From the NCBI GenBank assembly GCA_027592485.1, contig JAQCKL010000314.1:1-5833 (forward strand): a stretch of 5,833 nucleotides of DNA. The letters are read 5' to 3'. The number at the start of each line of letters is the position of its first letter. The stretch's first letter is position 1. Source of the stretch: Cyanobacteriota bacterium. GTDB lineage: Bacteria; Cyanobacteriota; Cyanobacteriia; Phormidesmidales; Phormidesmidaceae. The translations under genes and the position numbers were made by a program. This document shows positions 1 through 5,279 of the stretch, in pieces. The notes below the pieces were generated by a model, which was given only the letters and a program-made list of their open reading frames with translations, had not been told where the DNA came from and did not search any database.

Positions 1-9
1 TCTGCCTTG

Positions 10-45
10 AGGCGCTCCTGACTTGCTTTGGGAACGCCTTTTTTT
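10..45 (+). terminator. Rho-independent terminator of an upstream plus-strand gene
   Basis: The arm AGGCGCTCC (10-18) pairs with GGAACGCCT (31-39), with one C/A mismatch in nine positions and a 12-nt loop. A run of seven T residues (39-45) follows directly. This is the classic intrinsic terminator layout on the plus strand. The gene it ends must lie before the window, because no plus-strand reading frame runs through here without stops. Confidence 0.6.
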
Positions 46-55
46 AGCTTGCTAG

Positions 56-352
56 TCTAAACTCCAGAACCTAGAGGAAGCCAATCTGCAAGGGGCCAAC
101 CTAGAAGACGCCAATCTGCAAGGGGCCACCCTATGGGAAACCAATCTGGAAGGGGCCTTCCTATGGGAAGCCAATTTAGAAGGGGCCTTCCTAGGGGGAG
201 CCGATCTGCAAGGGGCCTTCCTAATTGAAGCCAATTTAGAAGGGGCCTTCCTATGGGAAGCCGATCTGCAAGGGGCTTTAATGTGTAACACCATCCTCCC
301 AGCCGGTATGGACCTCGATCCTGACCGTGATTGCGACTTATTCGGAAGGTGA
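56..352 (+). pseudogene. Pentapeptide-repeat protein, 5'-truncated remnant
   Basis: This 98-codon frame encodes A(N/D)LxG/E pentapeptides in series (for example ANLQG, ANLED, ATLWE, TNLEG, AFLWE, ADLQG). After the repeats comes a short non-repeat tail ending DCDLFGR and a TGA stop. Pentapeptide-repeat proteins fold as right-handed quadrilateral beta-helices; most in cyanobacteria have no known function. The frame opens after an in-frame TAG (53-55) and has no ATG, GTG or TTG before the ATG at 281, which lies after nearly all the repeats. A terminator sits immediately upstream. The first residues (KLQNLEEANLQG) look like pentapeptides that have lost a few residues. I infer the C-terminal remnant of a longer gene, cut by deletion or rearrangement. 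A very unusual start codon is the less likely alternative. Confidence 0.6.
80..289 (+). repeat. Seven tandem 30-bp repeats encoding paired pentapeptides
   Basis: Seven consecutive 30-bp units run from 80 to 289 and share the core GCCAATCTGCAAGGGGCC followed by a variable CCTA-containing half. Each unit encodes two pentapeptides. Units differ at only a few positions and some halves are identical (for example the second half of units 2, 3 and 6 ends CCTATGGGAA). This suggests expansion by duplication of 30-bp blocks rather than of single 15-bp pentapeptides. Confidence 0.75.
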
Positions 353-435
353 TATGGGAGGGGCTAAGGTTGATCGCCCTCACCCCACCCGATGGTCGTT
401 GGTGAGCCGCCCCAAGGGGGCTAGACCGGCTCTTA

Positions 436-449
436 GGGGCGATCGCCCC
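436..449. repeat. 14-bp palindrome centred on a HIP1 site; otherwise no gene seen in 353-529
   Basis: GGGGCGATCGCCCC is a perfect palindrome containing the cyanobacterial HIP1 octamer GCGATCGC. It lies in the 353-529 gap between the pentapeptide remnant and the end of the Uma2 gene, which are convergent. I see no T-rich tail to make it a clear terminator. On the minus strand one frame stays open past the Uma2 stop down to a TAA at 433-435, but it has no start of its own. Confidence 0.6.
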
Positions 450-529
450 CCTCCAAATCATCCAGCCGCTTAATGCAGCGCTGTAGATGCCAGCGGTAAG
501 TGGGTCGCCAAGCATGGGGGTTGAAGCGG

Positions 530-1114
530 TTAGAGCGGAAAGAGTACGGCAAGTTCTAGGACAAACTCAGGTAAAACAGCTTCTCCAGACAGGGGAGTAG
601 AAAACGGGACGGTTTCAATGGGCTGGCTAGGGCGGTAGATATCCACGGTTCTGGTTTTGGGGTCGATCAGCCAGCCGAGGCGACAGCCATTCTCGACATA
701 CTCTTGCAGCTTGGCTTTCAGATCTGTGGGGGTATCGGTTTTAGAGCAAAGCTCAACCACAAAGTCAGGGCAGAGGGGAGCAAAGCCTGCCTGTTGTGCT
801 GGCGTAAGGGCATCCCAGCGGGCTTGGGCCACCCAAGCCACATCGGGGGAGCGAATGGCACCGTTAGGGAGGCGGAAACCACTGGAGGAGTCAAAGACTT
901 TACCTGATTTAACCCGACGATTCCAAAGGCCAATGTCAATGGTGAGTTCGGCATTGTACGAACCGCTTTCGCTACCGGTTGGGGACATTGCAATCAATTC
1001 TCCGGTGGCGGTGCGTTCTAGGCGTAGGTCAGGGTTAGCGTTAACGAAGGCGAGGAACTGTTCGTCACTAACGCGCAAGGTTTTGGGGACCTGGACGGGA
1101 AGGGTGGCAACCAT
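530..1114 (-). CDS. Uma2 family endonuclease-like protein (DUF820)
   Basis: This 194-residue protein has the length and motifs of the Uma2/DUF820 family, which has a PD-(D/E)XK nuclease fold and is greatly expanded in cyanobacteria. Visible signatures are the N-terminal LRLERTATGELIAMSPTG segment (about 30-47), RSPDVAWV with the expected metal-binding Asp at D91, PDFVVELCS with the acidic E121, then a helix DLKAKLQEYVENG (131-143) supplying the conserved lysine, and LGWLIDP followed by VDIYRP near 146-162. The catalytic acidic and lysine positions look intact, so it could be active, although no substrate is established for most of the family. The ATG at 1114 gives the usual N-terminus but has no clear Shine-Dalgarno sequence. 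It is 286 bp downstream of the hydrolase gene, beyond a long hairpin, so probably transcribed separately. Confidence 0.9.
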   Translation of the reverse strand: MVATLPVQVPKTLRVSDEQFLAFVNANPDLRLERTATGELIAMSPTGSESGSYNAELTIDIGLWNRRVKSGKVFDSSSGFRLPNGAIRSPDVAWVAQARWDALTPAQQAGFAPLCPDFVVELCSKTDTPTDLKAKLQEYVENGCRLGWLIDPKTRTVDIYRPSQPIETVPFSTPLSGEAVLPEFVLELAVLFPL

Positions 1115-1145
1115 AAGCGATGAGGTGAGGCACGGTGGTGGCTCT

Positions 1146-1151
1146 ATTGTA
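1146..1151 (-). promoter_or_regulatory. Possible -10 box for the Uma2 gene
   Basis: On the minus strand TACAAT (1151 down to 1146) lies about 30 bp before the Uma2 start codon and resembles a sigma-70 -10 element. The region 17-18 bp further upstream (AGGTGA/GAGGTG) is a poor match to a -35 box, so this is a weak call. Confidence 0.25.
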
Positions 1152-1189
1152 GTAGGGCAAAAATGGGCTCACCTCAGCTCAATCAATCT

Positions 1190-1218
1190 TTGACAGGCGA
1201 TCGCCCTGTAGTTGTAAT
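1190..1218 (+). promoter_or_regulatory. Promoter-like TTGACA-N17-TGTAAT on the plus strand
   Basis: A perfect -35 consensus TTGACA (1190-1195) is followed after 17 bp by TGTAAT (1213-1218), one mismatch from the -10 consensus TATAAT. No plus-strand gene follows. A transcript would begin near 1225, run through the 1261-1352 hairpin and then read antisense into the 3' end of the cell-wall hydrolase gene. It could drive a small or antisense RNA, or be a chance match; a HIP1 site lies between the two boxes. Confidence 0.3.
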
Positions 1219-1260
1219 TACGTCTCAATGATCCGATGACGACGCGGGGCCAGCGCAAAA

Positions 1261-1352
1261 TTCCCTCTCGGGAGGGGTGGCCGTAGGTTGGGGTGAGTCA
1301 AACCCTTGGCAACGAGCCGGAAACCCACCCCGAGCCCCTCCCGAGAGGGGAA
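1261..1352. repeat. Long imperfect inverted repeat, dispersed-repeat-like hairpin
   Basis: TTCCCTCTCGGGAGGGG (1261-1277) is the inverted complement of CCCCTCCCGAGAGGGGAA (1335-1352), apart from one extra base in the right arm. Further in, GGGGTG (1290-1295) can pair with CACCCC (1326-1331). The arms and the GGGGTGRGTY-type sequence next to them resemble palindromic repeats I recall as widespread between genes in filamentous cyanobacteria. It lies just after the hydrolase stop codon on the minus strand. It could therefore protect or end that transcript, although no T-tract follows in either direction. Confidence 0.6.
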
Positions 1353-1400
1353 CATGGGCTAAGCGGTTTAGGGTTTCTCTTAACCCGTACTGACCCCCAA

Positions 1401-3764
1401 TTATCCCCGACCAAAAAACTTGCCGCCCGTATCCAGGTGTAGGTGCGTGCTGTAGTAAATAATCCCCCGTAGATTTGTCGAATAAAGAGCATTCGCCGCC
1501 GCCAGCGGACTGTAGCCCTCCACCGACAAATCCACCGCCCGCCCCTGCAAATGGAAACTGAGCGACGCCCCCCCAGCCGCCGCATTCGCCGCCGGGTCGC
1601 GATACCAAGAATTGATTGTAAAAGCCCCGCCCAGTAGATTGCGGGCCGCCTGCAGCTTGCGGGCCAGATCAATAATGTTGTTGACAATCGTCGTGCTAGC
1701 CGGAATGCGGGTGCCATTGTGAGTGGCCTCCCCCCAGGTGAAATCGCCATTCGGAATGATCGCCTGCCCCGTATACACCGGCGTACTGCGCCCCGGTAGC
1801 CGCACCGGCTCCCCCTGAAAAGCCGGGGGATAAATCACCTTGTCCCGCAACACGATCTGGGCATGGCGATCGTAGGCATACCAAGTGCTGAGCTGCTGCA
1901 CAAAGTCCTTCTCGTAGCGGATCGCAAACTTGATGTGGCTGTTAAAGCCCTTGCCATTGGCATCCCGATAGGCCCAGGAATGCAGCGGAATCTGGGTACC
2001 CGCGCGGGAAGAAAATTTCTCATTATTGGCCAACTGACTAGAACTCACCGGACGCCGCTTGAGCACGGTATTTTGGGTGACCTGTAGCATCGGCGATTGG
2101 GGATAGACAATCTTGCCGTCATATTCCACATAGGCATGTTGGTCATAGACAAACCACTGGCTGAGGCCATTGAGATAATCCGCCTCGTTTTTCAGCGAAA
2201 TCTTGATGTGGCTGCTAAAGCCGCCCCCCGCATCCTGAAAGGCATAGGAGTGGAGCTCGAACTTGTTCCCTTTCAGGACATTTTGCTTTTGACTACCGGG
2301 CAACAGACTAGAGGCGATCGGGCTCTGTTTAAAGATGGTGTCGCGGGTGACATAGAGGGTAAAGGTGGCCTGCTGCTCCTCGCGGGGATACACCACCTTC
2401 CCCTCAAACTCCACCTGGGCATGGCCCCCGTAGATAAACCAGGTATTGAACCCCTTAAAGTTCCGGCCCTGGAAGGCGCATTTGATGTGGCCGTTGAAAT
2501 CCCCCTGGGTGGCGCTGGCATAGGCGTAGGAGGCCAAGAGGTAGGTGGAACCCGCCGCGATCGCCTGTTTTTCCCCGTCTTCTAGGGTCCCCTGGTCATC
2601 GGGCCGTAGCTTCAGCACCGTGCCCTTATTCACCCGTAGCAAAAACACCGAATGCAGTAACCGCGCCCAAGTGGTCGCTCCCACCACCCCATCGTCAGGC
2701 AAATCATTGGCCTTTTGAAAGGCTTTCACCGCCGCCTCGGTGCCAGGACCAAACACCCCATCGGTGCCCACGGTGACCCCCTGTTGGTTGAGGGCATCCT
2801 GGGCCGCTTTCACATCTTTGCCTTCTAGGAAAGGGGTTTCGAGGGCAAGGGTGCGATCGCCCGGCTCATATTCCTTGGCTGGGACTGGGGCGGGCACCGG
2901 CGCTGGCGGCGGGGTTGGCGTTGTTACGGGGGCTGGCGTCACGCGACTCGGCGGTTGGAGCACCTGAGCCCAAGTCACCGGCCCCACCACCCCATCAGTG
3001 GTAAGACGTTTGGCGCTTTGAAAGGTTTTTACCGCCGCTTCGGTGCGGGGACCAAACACCCCATCGGTGCCCACGGTAATGCCCTGCTTGATCAAGGCCG
3101 CTTGCAGGGCCTGCACGTCTTTCCCCTGCAAAAAGGGATCATCGAGGAAGAGGATGCGATCGCCCGGTTCATAGACCTTGGGCGGTGGGGGTGGCGGCGT
3201 GACGACACCGATTGTGCGGCTATCCAAGTAGGTCTGTAGGGTGATGCGACCATCCAGAAATTGCTGACCCGCAAAGCTAAAGGCCACCCCAGGCACTTCT
3301 GACAAAAACAGCTTGGCCTCGGTCAAGCGGCGGCGCAGCAAACCCTGTTCCACATTGGTGTTGGGGTTGCGATAGAGGGAGAACGCCCGCTCAATGTCAG
3401 TCCACTGGGCGTCCCGCAGCACTCGGGTCAAGGTTTGAAAGTCACTGGAGCCATAGAACGCCGCCCCCAGGTTGTAGGCAAAGCTGAGAATGGCACTCCG
3501 TTGCCCATCCCCCAGGCTACCCCAGATGGGAATGCGGGTTTGGGGGGGTAAAAATTGATTTTCCAGCTTGAGCAGCAGCAGCTCGGGCGCTTCGGCTTCG
3601 GTGATCTTGTCCCCCAATCGCACCCGACTGCCATCGGCCTTGACCGTACTGCCATAGCCAATGGTGTAGGGCTCCGCCCCCGATAAAGGGTCGGGATACG
3701 CATTTGAGGCAAAGCCCTCAAACTGCTTAATTAAATCAATTGCCTGCTGGGGGATTGTCGCCAT
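1401..3764 (-). CDS. Modular cell-wall hydrolase: GH24 lysozyme, two PG-binding domains, triple repeat, M15 peptidase
   Basis: The protein has 787 residues from the ATG at 3764, which has GAGGAAGG ending six bases upstream. A GTG at 3770 would add two residues but crowds that site. Domains, numbered from this Met: phage-type GH24 lysozyme about 5-158 (E16 in QFEGF, D25 in YPDP, T34 in YTIGYGST, matching the Glu/Asp/Thr triad of T4 lysozyme); a proline linker 189-195; a YEPGDR-led peptidoglycan-binding domain 198-269 (DGVFGPRTEAAVKTFQ); a proline-rich linker; a second copy 299-370; three ~87-residue repeats of unknown family (374-460, 468-555, 559-646); and a C-terminal M15-type zinc peptidase about 665-787. 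In the last, SWYRDP, SFHLQGRAVD and LHLDTG supply likely ligands H738, D745 and H776. It should cut both glycan strands and stem peptides of peptidoglycan. No signal peptide or membrane segment is visible, as in many phage endolysins. It could be of prophage origin or a cyanobacterial autolysin. Domain calls are firm; the physiological role is inference. Confidence 0.92.
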   Translation of the reverse strand: MATIPQQAIDLIKQFEGFASNAYPDPLSGAEPYTIGYGSTVKADGSRVRLGDKITEAEAPELLLLKLENQFLPPQTRIPIWGSLGDGQRSAILSFAYNLGAAFYGSSDFQTLTRVLRDAQWTDIERAFSLYRNPNTNVEQGLLRRRLTEAKLFLSEVPGVAFSFAGQQFLDGRITLQTYLDSRTIGVVTPPPPPPKVYEPGDRILFLDDPFLQGKDVQALQAALIKQGITVGTDGVFGPRTEAAVKTFQSAKRLTTDGVVGPVTWAQVLQPPSRVTPAPVTTPTPPPAPVPAPVPAKEYEPGDRTLALETPFLEGKDVKAAQDALNQQGVTVGTDGVFGPGTEAAVKAFQKANDLPDDGVVGATTWARLLHSVFLLRVNKGTVLKLRPDDQGTLEDGEKQAIAAGSTYLLASYAYASATQGDFNGHIKCAFQGRNFKGFNTWFIYGGHAQVEFEGKVVYPREEQQATFTLYVTRDTIFKQSPIASSLLPGSQKQNVLKGNKFELHSYAFQDAGGGFSSHIKISLKNEADYLNGLSQWFVYDQHAYVEYDGKIVYPQSPMLQVTQNTVLKRRPVSSSQLANNEKFSSRAGTQIPLHSWAYRDANGKGFNSHIKFAIRYEKDFVQQLSTWYAYDRHAQIVLRDKVIYPPAFQGEPVRLPGRSTPVYTGQAIIPNGDFTWGEATHNGTRIPASTTIVNNIIDLARKLQAARNLLGGAFTINSWYRDPAANAAAGGASLSFHLQGRAVDLSVEGYSPLAAANALYSTNLRGIIYYSTHLHLDTGGKFFGRG
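1827..2645 (-). repeat. Three tandem ~87-residue repeats within the hydrolase
   Basis: The copies lie at 2645-2385, 2363-2100 and 2090-1827 (minus strand). Each follows the same order: an opening strand with (N/D)T(V/I)xK near its start (KGTVLKLRP, RDTIFKQSP, QNTVLKRRP), a central leucine-rich strand (LLASYAY, LHSYAF, LHSWAY), then F(N/S)(G/S)HIK, then a W(F/Y)xYxxHA motif and a closing K(V/I)(V/I)YP. Copies 2 and 3 are most alike; copy 1 is more diverged. The size and all-beta look suggest an SH3-like wall-binding module, but I cannot assign a family. Confidence 0.8.
2655..3173 (-). repeat. Duplicated YEPGDR + peptidoglycan-binding cassette
   Basis: Two ~72-residue cassettes (3173-2958 and 2870-2655) each begin YEPGDR and continue with xPFLxGKDV, then TVGTDGVFGPxTEAAVKxFQ and DGVVGxxTWA. 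This is the PG_binding_1 fold. Each follows a proline-rich linker. The PGDR codons contain a HIP1 octamer at the same offset in both copies (3156-3163 and 2853-2860). This points to an internal duplication of the linker-plus-domain unit. Confidence 0.85.
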
Positions 3765-3873
3765 GGTCACCCTTCCTCAAACCTTATGGATTCATACCTT
3801 ACTGATAGATCGCTAAAAGCGCACCGGACAGGTCCAGATTTCACGTAACTCTATGCTAGCGCTGACATCGCTG

Positions 3874-4005
3874 CTAGCCCTTGCGAGACCGTCGCCCCAG
3901 CACCGCCCAGCCAATCCCCCCCAGAATCACCAGGGACGCCACCCATGCCTGTTCCATCGCAAGCCAGCATGACATTCCCTCGTCATCATCACAATCCGAT
4001 GGCAT
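3874..4005 (-). CDS. Possible small single-span membrane peptide (27-43 residues)
   Basis: A short frame begins 5 bp after the esterase stop codon and ends at TAG (3874-3876). In-frame ATGs at 4005, 3975 and 3957 give 43, 33 and 27 residues. The last 27 are a short polar start (MEQAW), one strongly hydrophobic span (VASLVILGGIGWAVLG) and a basic tail RRSRKG, so the C-terminus should face the cytoplasm. The longest version adds an acidic MPSDCDDDEG leader. Start choice is uncertain: GAGGGA abuts the ATG at 3975 too closely to be a good Shine-Dalgarno sequence. The hydrophobic-plus-RR ending resembles sorting tails of the PEP-CTERM kind but lacks the PEP motif. It lies directly between the esterase and the hydrolase. 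It may encode a real small protein, be a fragment, or be chance; I do not recognise it. Confidence 0.35.
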   Translation of the reverse strand: MPSDCDDDEGMSCWLAMEQAWVASLVILGGIGWAVLGRRSRKG

Positions 4006-4010
4006 CGTGC

Positions 4011-4679
4011 TTAAGGGAGCAGGTTGCGGGTGCGGTTGAAAGCGGCCATGGCCCGCTCCAAAATCTCAGGGCTCCAGGCGTGACCCGCCTCCGGGTCCAC
4101 ATACCATTCCACCTGAAAGCCTTTAGCCTCCAAGTCTTCCATCAACGGTTGCAAGCGGGGGATAAAATCTTCGTCCTTCGCTCCCATCGCCCAAAATAGC
4201 GGCACCGCCAGCGCTGCTGGTTCATAGTCTTGGTCGCTAGCATCGGCCACCACCGCCGCCGCTCGCACCCGCTCTGGATAGTTAAAGGTGTAGCGATGGG
4301 TAAACCGCCCCCCGGCTGAGATGCCGGTCAGGTAAATGGGCAGATCCAGCCCCTGGGTGGCAGCCACCTCGCTCAATATGGTGTCGAAGGCCTCGACCTC
4401 ACCATGATTAAACTGCCAGTACTTGTCCTCACTGTTAAAGGAGGGACAAATCAGTAGATAACCCTCCCGTCCAGCAATCTCAGCCCAGGTATCGCAGGTC
4501 TCGGGACCGTTGCCCCGCAAGCCATGGACCGCTACAATCACCGGCCAGCCCGCCGCTGGGGCCACACCCTCTGGCACCCGCAGGTCGTAGTCAACAGAAA
4601 CCGTTGGGGGAACGGCATTGCCCTGACAGCCCGTGACCAGCAAGCTGGCGATCGCCCCCCCTAAGATCCAATTCCGCAT
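4011..4679 (-). CDS. Lipoprotein alpha/beta hydrolase (esterase, PHB depolymerase/LpqC-like)
   Basis: The ATG at 4679 is chosen because AAGGAG lies nine bases upstream and because it begins a clean lipoprotein signal: MRNWILGGAIASLLVTGC, with lipobox VTG-C18. The frame stays open 48 codons further upstream, but that extension would bury the signal peptide. The 222-residue product has the alpha/beta-hydrolase layout: oxyanion-hole motif VHGLRGNG (51-58), nucleophile elbow GISAGG with S121, a likely acid D169 in MGAKDED, and the catalytic H200 in EAGHAW. The overall pattern matches the PHB-depolymerase/feruloyl-esterase-like family of exported serine esterases; the substrate cannot be read from the sequence. 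The mature protein should be lipid-anchored outside the cytoplasm. It precedes the small membrane ORF and the cell-wall hydrolase on the same strand. Confidence 0.88.
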   Translation of the reverse strand: MRNWILGGAIASLLVTGCQGNAVPPTVSVDYDLRVPEGVAPAAGWPVIVAVHGLRGNGPETCDTWAEIAGREGYLLICPSFNSEDKYWQFNHGEVEAFDTILSEVAATQGLDLPIYLTGISAGGRFTHRYTFNYPERVRAAAVVADASDQDYEPAALAVPLFWAMGAKDEDFIPRLQPLMEDLEAKGFQVEWYVDPEAGHAWSPEILERAMAAFNRTRNLLP

Positions 4680-4856
4680 CCGCTGATTACTCCTTGTGCC
4701 ACCCATTCTGATCCGGTTATCATGCTCCGCCAACCAAGCCCGCAGTAGGTCCACTAGCCACCGGGCTTCCTTATACCTTAGAAATTCTCCTAGCGCCTTA
4801 CTCGTAGGGCAGGTCTGAACCATCAGCGCCCCTACAATAATGCTATCAATCCAGAC

Positions 4857-5041
4857 TCATCCGCGAATCACCACAATGGAGCGCTGCCCCTCGGTCAGGG
4901 TCACCGCTGTGGTGGTGCGATCGCTAATCAGCGGCAAGCCCGGACGTTGATCAAAAATCACCAGCCAGCCTGTTTCTAGCTCAGTCCTGCCAAGTATCGG
5001 TCCAACTGCTCTAGTCCGACTTTCAGCGGATCGGGTCGACC
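4857..5041 (-). pseudogene. Frameshifted C-terminal relic of a cyanobacterial ATPase/nuclease-type protein
   Basis: Read from 5041 down, one minus frame gives GRPDPLKVGLEQLDRYLAGL and then stops at TAG (4976-4978). The next frame resumes exactly there with LETGWLVIFDQRPGLPLI and continues to VVIRG and TGA (4857-4859). Joined, the two pieces form one continuous C-terminus. It strongly resembles, from memory, the end of large cyanobacterial ATP-binding proteins with a C-terminal nuclease-like domain that read 'RPDPLxxGLxQLDxYLAGLGLxTGWLVIFD'. The upstream catalytic part is missing: before GRPDPL the sequence no longer looks related. I infer a decayed, truncated gene with a one- or two-base frameshift. 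The coding signal is fairly clear; the family name is recalled and less certain. Confidence 0.5.
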
Positions 5042-5188
5042 TGAGCTGGCAGACAGGCCATCAATGCTCCGACCCATAGATGTCAAAACTGTGGCTGAAA
5101 TAACAATGCGGTGACCCGTGACATGGGTTATTGAGGCATAGGCTAGTGTGCTACCGCAGTCGCCCGTCCGGTTCGGACAAGACTGCGA

Positions 5189-5246
5189 GCCAATGTGCTT
5201 CTGCCCTAAGGATCAGAGCGATCCTAGATGTCCGAAGCACATTGGC
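5189..5246. repeat. Perfect 13-bp inverted repeat with nested stem, upstream of the SulP gene
   Basis: GCCAATGTGCTTC (5189-5201) and GAAGCACATTGGC (5234-5246) are exact inverse complements, and inside them AGGATC (5209-5214) pairs with GATCCT (5220-5225) around a 5-nt loop. The element lies 34 bp before the SulP start. Just upstream, GTCCG-GTT-CGGAC (5166-5178) forms a small hairpin. Its CGGACA could instead pair with TGTCCG at 5229-5234, giving a mutually exclusive fold. It may be a leader structure or the remains of a small mobile element. The rest of the 5042-5279 spacer shows no gene I can support. Confidence 0.6.
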
Positions 5247-5279
5247 CAGCGCGATATGTCCCGGCGTTCTTCAAGCTGA

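Noticed and set aside
80..289. CRISPR array
   Set aside because: The 30-bp units are directly tandem without unique spacers and encode pentapeptides.
57..515. 152-residue minus-strand ORF opposite the pentapeptide region
   Set aside because: Most of it is the mirror of the 30-bp repeats (repeated GRPL/WLPIG strings) and the rest has no recognisable protein character.
657..1193. 178-residue plus-strand ORF
   Set aside because: It lies antisense to the well-supported Uma2 gene and shows no family motifs.
1371..1386. Terminator for the hydrolase gene (GGGTT/AACCC hairpin)
   Set aside because: The stem is only 5 bp and no T-tract follows on the minus strand.
2097..2585. 162-residue plus-strand ORF
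   Set aside because: It is antisense to the repeat region of the hydrolase, and its apparent periodicity mirrors those repeats.
4680..4823. 48-residue N-terminal extension of the esterase from an ATG at 4823
   Set aside because: It would bury a textbook lipoprotein signal peptide, and the ATG at 4679 has AAGGAG at good spacing.
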